NCBI RefSeq assembly: GCF_013112225.1
Contig: NZ_JABFHI010000005.1
Coordinates: 1 to 64,000, forward strand
From: Vreelandella azerica
Lineage (GTDB): Bacteria > Pseudomonadota > Gammaproteobacteria > Pseudomonadales > Halomonadaceae
Length of the DNA: 64,000 bases
Direction: 5' to 3'
The notes beneath the pieces were generated by a model. It was not told the DNA's origin. It searched no databases and was given only the letters and a program-made list of their open reading frames with translations. Both the position numbers and the translations under genes were made by a program. Shown one piece after another: positions 1 to 10,186 of the stretch (its first letter is position 1; each line of letters opens with the position of its first letter).

Positions 1-457
1 AACTTGAATCGGACTTGTCGGAATCAGAAAACATGGTGGTGCCACCTTGTCGTTTGATGGCGTGGGCAAAGCGCTGGGCGAAGGGTTCTTCGCTATCATC
101 GCGATGCATGTCTGGCGGCGCGGGCAGTTCATGCAGCTTGCTGACCTGGCCATTGCCGACGCCCAAGACCAGCCAGGTGCCTTCTATCTCAACAACCACG
201 ACCCGTTCACGATTGCCCACCGCTGTGCTACCAACCACCTGTAGGCGGGCGCCCTGACGAACGTGGCGATTACCCCAGCGTTTCAGAAGGGCAGCACATA
301 TCAGGATAATAGCGACGACTAACGCCAGAGCAGCCGCCGTTTTGCCTAGCGCTGCCATGCCTATTAAGGCATCACTACTGCTTCCAGCGCTTTGCAGGGC
401 GCTGGAAGCTGCGTCACCTGAGCCTGCCGCGGCAGCCGTGTTAGCATCGTCGCTCAT
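1..457 (-). CDS. fliO: FliO, flagellar export apparatus protein (C-terminus cut by window edge)
   Basis: FliO is a small membrane protein that helps assemble the FliP-FliQ-FliR core of the flagellar export gate. The reading frame is open from an ATG at 457 to the window edge, so the C-terminus is missing. It shows a small-residue-rich N-terminus, one membrane segment at about residues 32-56 (around AALALVVAIILICAALL), then a basic cytoplasmic part with the typical pattern RLQVVGSTAVGNRERVVVVE. The start overlaps the fliN stop as ATGA, which is the usual fliN-fliO arrangement. The call rests on this pattern plus position in fliL-M-N-O order. Confidence 0.88.
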   Translation of the reverse strand, partial: MSDDANTAAAAGSGDAASSALQSAGSSSDALIGMAALGKTAAALALVVAIILICAALLKRWGNRHVRQGARLQVVGSTAVGNRERVVVVEIEGTWLVLGVGNGQVSKLHELPAPPDMHRDDSEEPFAQRFAHAIKRQGGTTMFSDSDKSDSS

Positions 458-1038
458 CGGTTCAGCTTTTGAATCCGCTCAGACGGCGTGATGATTTCGG
501 TAATTCGAATGCCGTACTTGTCTTCAATCACGACCACTTCACCTTGAGCGATCAGGTAGCCATTGATCAGGATATCCATGGGCTCTCCGGCCAGGCCATC
601 AAGCTCAATCACCGAGCCTTGTGCCAGCTCCAGAAGCTGTTTGATCGTCAGCTTGGTACGCCCTAGCTCAACGGTCAGCTTGACTGGGATATCCATGATC
701 ATTTCAAGATCACGGGCGCGGCCATGGCCATTTGACTGGCTCAGCGGCGGAAAAACATCACTGCTGGCCTGCTTGGCCTCAACCGGTTCGGGGGCGGCTT
801 GTTCAGTTGCAGATGAAGCCTCTTCTACCGCCTGCTGTTCGGCCATGGCCGCTGCCCAAGGGTCGTCGCTTTCATCCATGCCGGTTTCACTGCTGCCTTG
901 GTCATCCTTGCCCGACTGCGCCTGGTCAAATGCATCATCAGCGTCTGCGCTGTCGTTGTCTGCCGCCTGCTCGGACATGGCAGCCGCCCAATCATCGTCA
1001 GAAACGTTCTGATCGTCAGGCTTGTTGGGATCAGTCAT
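454..1038 (-). CDS. fliN: FliN, flagellar C-ring switch protein
   Basis: FliN forms the lower C-ring with FliM and binds the FliH-FliI export complex. At 194 residues it is longer than the roughly 137 of E. coli because of an acidic N-terminal extension. The SpoA (surface presentation) domain lies at about residues 115-190, with VKLTVELGRTKLTIKQLL and an ILINGYLIAQGEVVVI-type core. The N-terminal region carries two copies of the short motif WAAAMxEQ (about residues 17-24 and 61-68); E. coli FliN has one related copy. Its start overlaps the fliM stop by 4 bases, so it is probably translationally coupled. Confidence 0.96.
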   Translation of the reverse strand: MTDPNKPDDQNVSDDDWAAAMSEQAADNDSADADDAFDQAQSGKDDQGSSETGMDESDDPWAAAMAEQQAVEEASSATEQAAPEPVEAKQASSDVFPPLSQSNGHGRARDLEMIMDIPVKLTVELGRTKLTIKQLLELAQGSVIELDGLAGEPMDILINGYLIAQGEVVVIEDKYGIRITEIITPSERIQKLNR

Positions 1039-2087
1039 GCTTTGGATTCCTTGGCTTTCTGTCGTACGGACTGGGTTAAAAAGTCATTGGACGAGCTGTT
1101 ATTCATTGCCGCGTGGTCAATCATGCGCAGTACTCTGAGCGCACGCTGCTTGTTCTGGCTGCCGAAGTGGCATTCCATCACCGGCACGCCATCTACGTGA
1201 GCGTTAACGACGTTAGGGATGTCCACAGGCAGTACGTCGCCCTTTTTCAGCCCCATTACCTGGCCGATGCGGCTGGATATCTGGGCAAATTCGGCCACCA
1301 GCTCAACCTCGGAATGCTGGATCTCGCTGGCCATGCGCTTGTTCCAGGTGCCATCCTGATCGTGATTACTGTCGTTGATCGGGTTGGCCAACAGGTCACG
1401 CAGTGGTTCGATCATGGCGTAAGGTAAACAGATCTGAAAATGGCTGCTCAGGTTACCCACCTCAAGGTTGAACTTGGTGTTCACCACAATTTCGTTGGGT
1501 GAATTGGTAATGTTGGCGAACTTGGATTGCACTTCGGAGCGCAAAAAGCTGGTTTCCAGCGGATAAACGACCTTCCAGGCTTCCTGGTAGGCATCCAGCG
1601 CCAGATTCAATAAGCGCTGGATAATACGCTGCTCGGTATTGGTAAATTCACGCCCATCAGACTTGGTGACAAAGCGTCCATCGCCACCAAAAAGGTTATC
1701 CACCACCATGAACACCAGGTTGGGTGGAAATACGACCAGTGCCGAGCCACGCAGCGGCTTGAGCGCCACTATATTCAGGTTGGTCGGCACTGGCACATTA
1801 CGCGAAAAGTCACTGAAGCTTTGGTAACGTACTGATTCAACAGTGATATCTGCGCTGCGACGGATCAAGTTAAAAAGCCCGGTACGAAAGTAGCGCGCAA
1901 AACGTTCGTTGATGAAATCCAGCGCATGCAAGCGCTCGCGAATAACGCGATGCTGTGTGGATGGATCGTACGGACGAATCCGTGATTCATCACTTTTTGG
2001 TGATGACGAAGATGGCTCGTCATCACCACTGACGCCTTTTAACAGGGCATCGATTTCTTCCTGGGACAGTAGATCGTCCTGTGACAT
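1035..2087 (-). CDS. fliM: FliM, flagellar motor switch protein
   Basis: FliM is the middle C-ring protein; phospho-CheY binds its N-terminus to reverse rotation. The CheY-binding peptide LLSQEEIDALL is visible at residues 5-15. A CheC-like middle domain and a C-terminal SpoA domain follow; the length (350 residues) is close to the family norm. The start at 2087 (MSQDDLLSQ) is preferred over an upstream in-frame ATG at 2120, because it puts the CheY-binding motif at the N-terminus as in homologues and has a GGAG at suitable distance. It sits between fliL and fliN in one operon. Confidence 0.97.
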   Translation of the reverse strand: MSQDDLLSQEEIDALLKGVSGDDEPSSSSPKSDESRIRPYDPSTQHRVIRERLHALDFINERFARYFRTGLFNLIRRSADITVESVRYQSFSDFSRNVPVPTNLNIVALKPLRGSALVVFPPNLVFMVVDNLFGGDGRFVTKSDGREFTNTEQRIIQRLLNLALDAYQEAWKVVYPLETSFLRSEVQSKFANITNSPNEIVVNTKFNLEVGNLSSHFQICLPYAMIEPLRDLLANPINDSNHDQDGTWNKRMASEIQHSEVELVAEFAQISSRIGQVMGLKKGDVLPVDIPNVVNAHVDGVPVMECHFGSQNKQRALRVLRMIDHAAMNNSSSNDFLTQSVRQKAKESKA

Positions 2088-2109
2088 GACGGCTCCGAGT
2101 TCCCGGGGG

Positions 2110-2589
2110 TTATTGCACAATAAACTCAGTGAACAGCACTTCGCGTAGATCCAGAGGAGGTTGGTTCTCAGCCAGTGGCACCTCTAGCCGGTTGCTGATG
2201 CGCTGAGAAAGCAGTTCCTTGCCTTCCAGCGAGGTCAGTTCACTGGCCTGCATGGCTGACAGGACTGTGATCAAACGGCTGCGAACCTGAGGCATATGTT
2301 CTTCCAGAATGGTTTTGCTTTCTTCATTACCGACGCGCAGCGTAATGCCGGTATACAGCAGGCGAGAAGCACGGTCGTCAGCCAGGTTGACGGTAAAAGG
2401 CTCAACTTCGACAAAAATCGGTGATTGACGCTGTGCAACGACTTCCTGAGCCTGCTCGTCATTGCCATTTCCATTATCTGATTGATTCATCACCATATAA
2501 ATGGCGGCTGCTGCCCCACCCGATGACAACAGCACCAGAATGATCATAATCCAGAGCAGTTTTTTAGATCCGCCGCTTGATTTTGCCAT
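2110..2589 (-). CDS. fliL: FliL, flagellar basal-body associated stator-supporting protein
   Basis: FliL is a single-pass inner membrane protein that rings the stator units and supports torque under load. The 159-residue product has a short cytoplasmic basic N-terminus, one membrane helix at about residues 12-32 (LLWIMIILVLL), a linker, then the periplasmic stomatin-like FliL domain with the typical PFTVNLADD and LLYTGITLRV stretches. It heads the fliL-M-N-O operon, 22 bases upstream of fliM. Confidence 0.95.
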   Translation of the reverse strand: MAKSSGGSKKLLWIMIILVLLSSGGAAAAIYMVMNQSDNGNGNDEQAQEVVAQRQSPIFVEVEPFTVNLADDRASRLLYTGITLRVGNEESKTILEEHMPQVRSRLITVLSAMQASELTSLEGKELLSQRISNRLEVPLAENQPPLDLREVLFTEFIVQ

Positions 2590-2657
2590 CGTGTTTCCTA
2601 TTTCTCCTTGCGCTAGGCACCATTATGCCCGTTACGCCTTGTTGTGATGAAACGAAC

Positions 2658-2676
2658 AGGCTCGCAGTGCGAGCCT
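2658..2676 (-). terminator. Hairpin downstream of fliK, possible terminator
   Basis: An inverted repeat AGGCTCGCA / TGCGAGCCT around a central G allows at least a 7-bp stem. It lies between the fliK stop (2738) and the fliL start (2589), where the fliK operon should end and the fliL operon begin. The transcript does not carry a strong U-run after the stem, so intrinsic termination is only possible, not certain. Confidence 0.4.
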
Positions 2677-2737
2677 ATCTTTTAGCTTAATTGAGCCAGT
2701 GTCCTAACCACAGCGACACGCTGATGGAGGATATTTT

Positions 2738-4150
2738 TTATGCATACAGGTCCACGCGGCCATCAAGGGTAAGCGACTGACGTTGTGGGAGGATATTGCC
2801 CGGTTCCTCGCTTTCATTCGGACCCGAGGCGCTGTCGCCTTGACCATTACCACCACCGGCCAATGCAGCCTCGTCGCCATCCTGCTGGCGCTGCTCCCCA
2901 ACAGACGTATCTGCCAGCATGATGCCCTGTTCGGCCAGGGCTTCACGTAACTGAGGTATGGCTTGTTCGATCACTTGCCTGACCTGGGCATGAGCCGATA
3001 AAAAGTGCGCTTGAGTGCCCTGTTCGCTCATTTTCAGCGAGACAGAAAGCGGGCCAAGCTCTGCCGGATGAATATTCAGTTTGATCTGCTGTTCGCCACC
3101 GCGTTGAGCAAACTGCACCAGCTGTTGGCCCAACTCACGCGGCCAGGCGGCACTGGTTAACGGGGCTTGCAGGCTACCTTGAGCTGTTTGGGCTAATGAA
3201 CTGGTCACATTTGCCTGGGCAGACATTGATAACCCTTGAGCATTCATGCCTTGGGTGGGCAGCTCAAAGCCATCCTGGCCAGCATTGGTGCGGCTGCTCA
3301 TGTTGGCCGCGTTGAGCGCCGCAAGCAATAAATCGCTGCTTCCACGTGTCGGCGGGGCACCGCTATCAGCCAAGGAGTGTGGTCGCTGGGTGGCGTCAAG
3401 CAGTGTTGTTGAGTCGCCATTCAGCCCGCCAGATGAAGAAAGGCTGGCAGATAGCAATGCATTATCGGGTCCGCGATAATCTAAGCTAACTTGTGAACCA
3501 TGTTTTCCAGCCAGGATACTCTGTAGCAACCCCATTAACTTTTCCGCACTTTGAGATCCGTTCTTATCACCTATTAATGCATCACCGAGAAGGTCAGGCT
3601 TAGTTGATGAAATAGTATGTCCAGCAGTCTGGCGTAACTGAAAGTCGGTTGGAAGAAAAGAGGCTTGGGCGAGGCTAGAAACTGAAGATTCATGGCCGAG
3701 CTGGTTTTCCAATGCCAGGCGCTGAGTCATCTCCTGAAAAAGTTCCAGCTGACTGATAACGTTAGGTTCACTATCGGTCGAGCCGATCTGATCAAGCATG
3801 ACTGTTTCGTCACTGGTTCCGGCTAATATGCTGTTCGCAAGCATATCCAAGGCATTGAAAAGGGCCGGTTGATCAATAATATCGTCAATTAATTCCTGTA
3901 TATCGTTGCGCTGCAACTGTTCTTTATCAATTCCCAGTGCCTGCAAGTAATCTTTGACATCTGAACGCGATGGTTCATGTGTCAGCTGGGTAGCCAAGTT
4001 GTGGGTGTCAGAAGAAGTAGGCGATGACTTGCCGGAGGCTTTAGTCAATGTTTTAACAAAACTGTCCTGATCGGGCTGAGAACGGGCACTACTTTGTTGA
4101 GTGGTACCAATATTATCTTTTATTGAAGCAAACATAGCATTAACGTTCAT
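2738..4150 (-). CDS. fliK: FliK, flagellar hook-length control protein
   Basis: FliK is a secreted ruler that measures the hook and switches FlhB to late-substrate export. The 470-residue protein has a low-complexity Ser/Thr/Gln-rich N-terminal two thirds and a conserved C-terminal domain at about residues 345-420, with the signature LNIHPAELGPLSVSL and a following helix ending in ALAEQGIML. It ends in the common DLYA tail. It is the last gene of the fliFGHIJK operon, 17 bases after fliJ. Confidence 0.93.
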   Translation of the reverse strand: MNVNAMFASIKDNIGTTQQSSARSQPDQDSFVKTLTKASGKSSPTSSDTHNLATQLTHEPSRSDVKDYLQALGIDKEQLQRNDIQELIDDIIDQPALFNALDMLANSILAGTSDETVMLDQIGSTDSEPNVISQLELFQEMTQRLALENQLGHESSVSSLAQASFLPTDFQLRQTAGHTISSTKPDLLGDALIGDKNGSQSAEKLMGLLQSILAGKHGSQVSLDYRGPDNALLSASLSSSGGLNGDSTTLLDATQRPHSLADSGAPPTRGSSDLLLAALNAANMSSRTNAGQDGFELPTQGMNAQGLSMSAQANVTSSLAQTAQGSLQAPLTSAAWPRELGQQLVQFAQRGGEQQIKLNIHPAELGPLSVSLKMSEQGTQAHFLSAHAQVRQVIEQAIPQLREALAEQGIMLADTSVGEQRQQDGDEAALAGGGNGQGDSASGPNESEEPGNILPQRQSLTLDGRVDLYA

Positions 4151-4167
4151 AATACCTTCCGGCCTCG

Positions 4168-4632
4168 TTAACGAGGCGTGTCAGATTGCCGGTAGGCCCG
4201 GCGGCTGGCTACCAAATCATCGTTGGTCTTCTGCTCTTGACGGTTGTCACGCCGCTGAGCCTCCAGCTGGCGTCTTGACGTCAGCGTATCGTACGACGAG
4301 AGTTTGCGTTGTTCCTGGCGCCAGTTCTCCTGGGTCTTGGCAACGCGCTGCTCCTGATCTGCCAGCGCTTGCCTGGCGCGTGCCAGGGCGGCATCCAGAG
4401 AAGCCAGGAACTGCTGATAGTTGTACATGCTGGCAGGGTCAATACCCTTGTGCATGGCTGTCTGCAGACGCTCGCTGTATTCTGCGCGATAGCGATACAA
4501 CGTCTGAAGCTGGGCTTTAGTCTGCTGTTCGGTCTGGCGCTCCTTGGCCAATAGTTGCCCGGCCTGGTCGCGGGCATCCCGTGCCAGGTGAGTGAGCATA
4601 TCCAGTTGGGAGGTGTCGGTATTGGACGTCAT
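4168..4632 (-). CDS. fliJ: FliJ, flagellar export chaperone-like protein
   Basis: FliJ is the coiled-coil stalk that inserts into the FliI hexamer and activates the FlhA export gate. The 154-residue product is almost entirely charged helix, rich in Gln, Arg and Glu, as expected for an antiparallel coiled coil. The motif YRAEYSERLQ and the following YNYQQFLASLD are typical of the family. It overlaps the fliI stop as ATGA. Confidence 0.92.
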   Translation of the reverse strand: MTSNTDTSQLDMLTHLARDARDQAGQLLAKERQTEQQTKAQLQTLYRYRAEYSERLQTAMHKGIDPASMYNYQQFLASLDAALARARQALADQEQRVAKTQENWRQEQRKLSSYDTLTSRRQLEAQRRDNRQEQKTNDDLVASRRAYRQSDTPR

Positions 4633-6035
4633 GATTGTCCTCCAGCGTTGGTCTGGCCAACAACGGCTACCAATGCCTGGCGCGAATCGTTGATCGTGGC
4701 CTGCTCGTTCATACGCTGCTGAAGAAAGTGTTCAAGCTCCGGAAAGCGTTTGACCGCTTCATCAAGCTGCGGGTCGTGTCCAGGTGAGTAGGCGCCGACG
4801 CTGATCAGGTCACGGTTACGCTGATAGCGTGAAAAAGACGTTTGAAATTGCGCGCCTGCTGCTGCTGTTTCATATCCGTGATGGCGGTCATTGCACGACT
4901 GATGGAGGCTTCGATATCAATGGCCGGATAATGACCTGACTCTGCAAGAGTACGTGATAATACAATGTGTCCATCCAGAATAGCACGGGCGGCGTCAGCA
5001 ATGGGGTCCTGTTGGTCATCGCCTTCTGTCAGTACGGTATAGAAAGCGGTAATGGAGCCGCCGCCGCGCTCAGCATTGCCCGCCCGCTCTACTAACCCAG
5101 GTAGCTTGGCAAACACCGAAGGTGGGTAGCCCTTGGTCGCCGGGGCTCGCCAATCGCCAGGGCGATTTCGCGCTGGGCCATGGCAAAGCGGGTCAGTGAA
5201 TCCATGATCAGCAAGACGTCGCGCCCTTCATCGCGAAAGCCCTCGGCCAGCCGCGTGGCATAGGCGGCCCCTTGCAAGCGTTGCAGCGGTGAAGTGTCGG
5301 CAGGTGCCGCGACCACGACCGAGCGTTTACGCCCTTCGGGGCCGAGAATATTGTCAATAAAGTCCTGCACCTCACGGCCACGCTCACCAATCAGGCCGAC
5401 GACAATCACATCGGCCCGTGTGTAACGCGCCATCATGCCAAGCAGCACGGATTTACCCACCCCGGAGCCGGCAAACAGCCCCATACGCTGGCCGCGTCCA
5501 ACGCTTAACAGTGCATTGATAGCGCGGATGCCGACGTCAATCTGCTGTTCAATCGGGGCGCGGGAAAGTGGGTTCAAGGGCGTCGTGCTGAGTGTTGCTC
5601 GGGGGCATCATCAAGGCTTTCGCGGTCGTCCAACGGGTTGCCATTGCCATCCAGTACCCGGCCCAGCAGGTGTACGCCCAGCGGGAAGCGCCGAGCGCTA
5701 TGGCCGCCGGTGTCGCCCAGAGGAGTGACTCGGGCGCCAGGCATCAGGCCGGAAATTTCTTCCAGCGGCATCAGGTAAAGCTTGTCATCGGAAAACCCGA
5801 CAACCTCAGCTTCAGCGTGATGGGCGCTGGTGCCCAGGCGCCCATCACGGCCAGGCAACTCAATCACGCAGGCGCTACCCACGGCCACTTTCAGGCCAAC
5901 CACTTCAATCACCATGCCCGTTGCACGGATCACTCGCCCGCTGGCGCGATAGAGCGATAGCTGGCTGATACGTGTCTGGGTGCGCTGCATGGCTTTCTGC
6001 CAGCGCTGTTGATGAACAGAGGCGGTCGTGCTCAT
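4629..6035 (-). CDS. fliI: FliI, flagellum-specific export ATPase (three apparent frameshifts)
   Basis: FliI is the F1-beta-like ATPase of flagellar type III export. Joined across three frames the locus codes for about 469 residues, normal for the family. Visible parts are the N-terminal beta-barrel, Walker [25 protein letters not shown], Walker B-type [16 protein letters not shown] and the C-terminal helical domain. The frame breaks at GGG 5578-5580, GGGG 5142-5145 and AAAAA 4832-4836; one added base at each restores the conserved text (for example [20 protein letters not shown]). The real stop is 4629-4631, overlapping fliJ. The breaks are judged sequence errors, since every other gene of the operon is present. 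Confidence 0.93.
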
Positions 6036-6037
6036 GG

Positions 6038-6832
6038 CTATTCTCGCCTGTCGTCTGATGATATTTCCGCAGCGTTTTTATCTTTGGAAAGTTTATGATG
6101 ACGCTGGCGCCGATGCGAATTGATCGCTTGCCAGCGGCTTTCAAAGGTCGCGTCAAGCTCGCCCTGGTCGCTGGTTACCCGGCAGCCGCCTCGCGCCAGC
6201 TGGTCGTCCGGCTGGAGTTTCCAGTTGGCAGCACTGAGTTTATCGGCCAGGTGTTGGCTGACCAAGGCATGATCCTCCGGGTTTAGCCACAGGCGTTGTT
6301 GGCCCACCAGCGGGGGTTCGGTATGTAGCAGTTGGCGCACCAGTCGCAGAATTTCTTCCGGGTTGGCTTCAAGGGCTTCGCCTGCCAGCTGACGGCCAGT
6401 CAACAGGGCCAGCTCCACCAGATCATCGGCAAGGCTTTCATCAAGCCTTGCGAGTGCATCATCAAACTGCTTGGCGAGATGAGCCAGCGGCGCCAAGGTC
6501 TGGTTAATCTGTTGCTCCAGCGCCTGCTTGGCTTCCTGTTGGCCAGCTTCCAGGCCTTGAGCATGGCCTTCCTGCTGGCCACGTTTGAAGCCAGCCTGGT
6601 AGCCTTCCTGCTCGGCTTGCTGTCGAACCTTCTGATATTCTGCTTTACGCGCTTGCTCTTCGCGCTGGCGGGCCTCTTCAGCGGCTTTTTGTGCTGCGGC
6701 TACCTTGCGGCGGTGGATGGCCGCCGGAGATTCCGGCTCGTCAGAACGCTGAACCGGCTTGGCCAGCTCATCCATTTTCCAGCGTCGCCAGCTTTCATGG
6801 CGATCAAATTCCGAGGGCTGGAAATCAGACAT
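6038..6832 (-). CDS. fliH: FliH, negative regulator and tether of FliI
   Basis: FliH dimers bind FliI and dock it to FliN at the C-ring. The product has a variable N-terminus, a long charged helical region (about residues 55-130) with the glycine-repeat pattern [20 protein letters not shown] characteristic of FliH (GxxxG-type), and a C-terminal FliI-binding domain. An upstream ATG at 6841 is only 2 bases from the GGAGG, whereas ATG 6832 has normal spacing, so 6832 is chosen. It overlaps the end of fliG by 8 bases. Confidence 0.93.
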   Translation of the reverse strand: MSDFQPSEFDRHESWRRWKMDELAKPVQRSDEPESPAAIHRRKVAAAQKAAEEARQREEQARKAEYQKVRQQAEQEGYQAGFKRGQQEGHAQGLEAGQQEAKQALEQQINQTLAPLAHLAKQFDDALARLDESLADDLVELALLTGRQLAGEALEANPEEILRLVRQLLHTEPPLVGQQRLWLNPEDHALVSQHLADKLSAANWKLQPDDQLARGGCRVTSDQGELDATFESRWQAINSHRRQRHHKLSKDKNAAEISSDDRRE

Positions 6833-7832
6833 AGGCGTCATCTCCTCCCGCCAGGACTATTTCACCGGCATCGGCCAGGCGGCGGACGATCTGCAAGATG
6901 GCTTTCTGCTCGGCTTCGACCTGAGACACACGAATTGGGCCGCGGGCTTCCATATCTTCGCGGACCAGATCGGCTGCCCGCTGAGACATATTGCGTAGGA
7001 ACTTGTCGACCAGTTCGTCCTCGGCGCCTTTGAGGGCCACCACCAGTGAATTGTTCTCGACCTCCTGGAGCACCATCTGGATGGCGCGGTTGTCCAGGTC
7101 CAGCAGGTTCTCGAACAGGAACATCTCGTCGATGATCTTCTGGGCCAAGTCCTCGTTGTGCGAGCGCACGGTTTCGATGGCGGTCTCTTCCTGAGAGGAA
7201 TTCATCAGGTTGAGGATTTCGGCTGCCGTTCTTACCCCGCCCATCTTGCTGCGTTTGAGGTTCTGGCCGTCCAGCATGCTGGTAAGTACTTCGGTCAGCT
7301 CCTGCAAGGCAGCAGGTTGCACACCGCTGAAGGTGGCGACGCGCAGAATCACGTCGTTGCGCAGTTTTTCATCAAACAGTTCAAGAATATCAGCGGCCTG
7401 ATGGCGTTCCAGGTGCACCAGAATGGTGGCAATAATCTGTGGATGCTCATCGCGGATCAACTCGGACACCATGGAGGCTTCCATCAGATTGAGCGCATCA
7501 ATGCCGGAATTTTCGCCGGTGGTTTCAAGAATATCCTCAATCAGGCTGGTGGCGCGCTCGCTACCCAGTGCCTTGGTCAACACGGAGCGAATGTGCTCGC
7601 TGGAGTTGAGGTTGAGCGCCACAAACTCTTCAGTTTCCTGATGGAAAGCTTCGAGAACAGCCTTCATGTCTTCATGAGAGATCTGGTGCAGGCGAGTCAT
7701 TTCCATACTAATTTCCTGCACCTCAGCAGCGCCTAGGTACTTGAAAACTTCTGCAGCACTGTCTTCATCAAGCGCCAGTAGTAGGATGGCACTTTTACGT
7801 GCGCCGCTCATCTGGGCAACGGGACTAGTCAT
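6825..7832 (-). CDS. fliG: FliG, flagellar motor switch protein
   Basis: FliG sits at the top of the C-ring and takes torque from MotA. The 335-residue length is typical. The N-terminal FliF-binding domain, the [13 protein letters not shown] stretch of the middle domain and the C-terminal domain with charged torque helix (around [20 protein letters not shown]) are all readable. The start overlaps the corrected fliF end by 8 bases. Confidence 0.97.
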   Translation of the reverse strand: MTSPVAQMSGARKSAILLLALDEDSAAEVFKYLGAAEVQEISMEMTRLHQISHEDMKAVLEAFHQETEEFVALNLNSSEHIRSVLTKALGSERATSLIEDILETTGENSGIDALNLMEASMVSELIRDEHPQIIATILVHLERHQAADILELFDEKLRNDVILRVATFSGVQPAALQELTEVLTSMLDGQNLKRSKMGGVRTAAEILNLMNSSQEETAIETVRSHNEDLAQKIIDEMFLFENLLDLDNRAIQMVLQEVENNSLVVALKGAEDELVDKFLRNMSQRAADLVREDMEARGPIRVSQVEAEQKAILQIVRRLADAGEIVLAGGDDAYV

Positions 7833-9584
7833 TAGAGCTCATCCAACTGCGAATGATCATGGCGACCATACGGGGTCTTCCTGGGCCATTTCACGCAGAT
7901 CCTGAAGGTTGTGTTCATAAAGCGATGTTTTGCGTTTCCGCTTGGGACGACGGTAGGTTTCGTCATCTTCGTCGCTGGCTGTATCGCTGGCATCTTCCTC
8001 ATCATCGTCACCCACGCTGGTGCTTAGGGTGCTTCCCGCTGGCATGGCAGTGGCCATCACCGGGCCTTGGGTGTAACGCTTGATCAAGGGACGCAAGATC
8101 AGCAGATAAAGCAGTAGCGCTGCCAGGCCAACCAGCAGGTAGCGGCCTGCATTGGCGGCCATGGCAAGGATTTCCGGGCGCTGCCACCATTCCAGCACCT
8201 CTTCTTCCTCACCTGAACGGGCGAAGGGAGTGTTAACCACATCAATTTCATCACCGCGGGCGACCGAGAAGCCCATTGCCTGACGTACCAAGCGTTCTAT
8301 CTGATTGACTTCCTCATTGCTCAGGGCAACCGGCACCGCTTCGCCTTCTTCGTTGAGTTCTTCACGGTAGTTGACCACCACAGCTGCGGTTAAACGTTCA
8401 ATATCACCGCGCCGATATTGAACGTGTGCGACATTGCGATCCACTTCGTAGTTGACCACATCATCCTGATTCAGGCGCTGTAATGCAGTGGGATCATTTT
8501 CACCTTCACCGTTATCACCTTCTTCGTTATCAGGCGCATTAATGGGTGAAGGGGCGGTACCCGGCGGCGTATTGCTGAGCGCGCCAGGAATACCGGTTGC
8601 TAGTGGGTCTTCGCCATCAAAGGAGAGGCTTAGCTGACGGCTGCGAACAGCAGCTTCATTCGGCGCCTGGTTGGGGCCATAGGTTTCGGTGGTTTCTTCG
8701 CGGCTGGAAAAGTCGATCTGTGCAGCGACCTGTGCTCGGATGTTATCGGCCCCCAGAATCGGAGTGAGGATATTTTCAATCCGACGTTGATAGGAGCGCT
8801 CGACCTCGTTGATATATTCCAGCTGTGAACCGTCCAGGTCGTTATTACCGCCGGTATCCGCCGAAAGGAGACGCCCATCTTGATTGACCACCGAAACGTC
8901 AGCTGCCGCAAGTTCCGGCACGCTACTGGAGACCATGTGTACAATTGCGCTGACTTGACCTTGACCAAGCGCACGGCCAGGCAGCAGGGTAAGTACGATA
9001 GACGCCTTGGCAGGCTCGGAGTCACGAATAAACACCGAGGGTTGCGCCAGCGATAGATGCACCCTGGCCTCTTCCACCGGGCCAAGGGAACGAATTGAGC
9101 GGGCAAGCTCGCCTTCCAGGCCGCGCTGATAGTTGACCTGCTCGGTGAACTGGCTGACCCCGAAGGCCTGGTTCTGCATCAACTCAAGACCGACATCGCC
9201 ACCGCGTGGCAGGCCCTGCTCAGCCAGCTGTAAACGCAAGGGATAGACGTTTTCGCTGGGCACCAGTATGGCCTGGCCATTATTGCTGAACTGGTAGGGC
9301 ACTCCGCGGGTATCGAGTTCGGCAATAATGCGCCCGCCGTCCGCTTCGCTTAGATTGTTGTACAACACGCGGTATTCTGGGCTGCTGGCCCACATTAACA
9401 GCACCGCAATAATAGCGATGCTGGCCGCTCCCGCAATCAGCAGGGCGATCAAAGGGTTACCGCGCAGCTGTTGTTTTACCCGCCCAAAAGCCGACACGGA
9501 AGCATTGTTCGCTTCCGTGTCACTTGTGGGCGGTGTTCGAGTCGTGCTGTTCTGACGGCCTGGCGTAGAATCAGTTTCGCTCAT
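7825..9584 (-). CDS. fliF: FliF, MS-ring protein (frameshift near C-terminus)
   Basis: FliF builds the MS ring in the inner membrane. It has two membrane helices (about residues 43-65 and 475-495), the periplasmic ring-building motif domains between them (for example [16 protein letters not shown] and [12 protein letters not shown]), and a cytoplasmic FliG-binding tail. The frame stops early at 7857, but one added base in GGGG 7872-7875 gives the conserved ending [18 protein letters not shown] and a stop at 7825-7827, overlapping fliG. The loss of this tail would abolish FliG binding, so an error in the sequence is likelier than a real truncation. Confidence 0.95.
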
Positions 9585-9840
9585 TCACTCCTCCGTGAGC
9601 ACAAGCAAAACTGATGACGGCCCAGGCACATCACCAAAGAAAACATAGGCTACATCCGTCAATCGCGATGATCCGCTGTCTGTCCAAGCGGAATTATGAT
9701 GAACGCCATTATCCGGTGGCTTGTCACCCCTAAAGGAACGAAAAGGTTGGCTTTCCATACGTATTTGTTGGCATGACGTGAGTCGCACGGATGTTAGGCT
9801 GGTTAATATTATTTCATTTTTTAACGCTGAAGGCATGTGT

Positions 9841-10182
9841 ATGAGCTCACCCGCTATTCAATCGGCGCTACAGCAGATGCAAAGCCTGGCCAATCAGGCC
9901 AGCCAGTCGGCCAATCAACCCGGCCTAAATGGCGCCCAGCTGGCCTCAACAGTGGGGCAAGGGAGTTTCGGCGGTGAACTGCAGGCCTCCATTCGGCGCA
10001 TCAATGAGCTGCAGAAAATGGCGGCTAGTCAGGCCATGGATTTCCAGACGGGAGAGTCTGATCTGCCGCTGAACCAGGTGATGGCAGATATGCAAAAGTC
10101 CAGCGTTGCCTTTCAGATGGGCACACAGGTAAGAAACCGTTTGGTGACGGCTTATAGAGATGTGATGAATATGCAGGTATAG
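9841..10182 (+). CDS. fliE: FliE, MS-ring/rod junction protein
   Basis: FliE links the MS ring to the proximal rod and is the first rod protein exported. The product (113 residues) ends with the typical family pattern VMADMQKSSVAFQMGTQVRN followed by LVTAYRDVMNMQV. ATG 9841 is chosen over ATG 9835 because AAGG at 9830-9833 is well spaced only from 9841. It is divergent from the fliF operon, as in enterobacteria, and ends 4 bases from the convergent flaG. Confidence 0.95.
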   Translation: MSSPAIQSALQQMQSLANQASQSANQPGLNGAQLASTVGQGSFGGELQASIRRINELQKMAASQAMDFQTGESDLPLNQVMADMQKSSVAFQMGTQVRNRLVTAYRDVMNMQV

Positions 10183-10186
10183 CCAC

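Noticed and set aside
9768..9787. TTGGCATG...TCGCA resembling a sigma-54 promoter before fliE
   Set aside because: The GG and GC pairs are 13 bases apart instead of 10.
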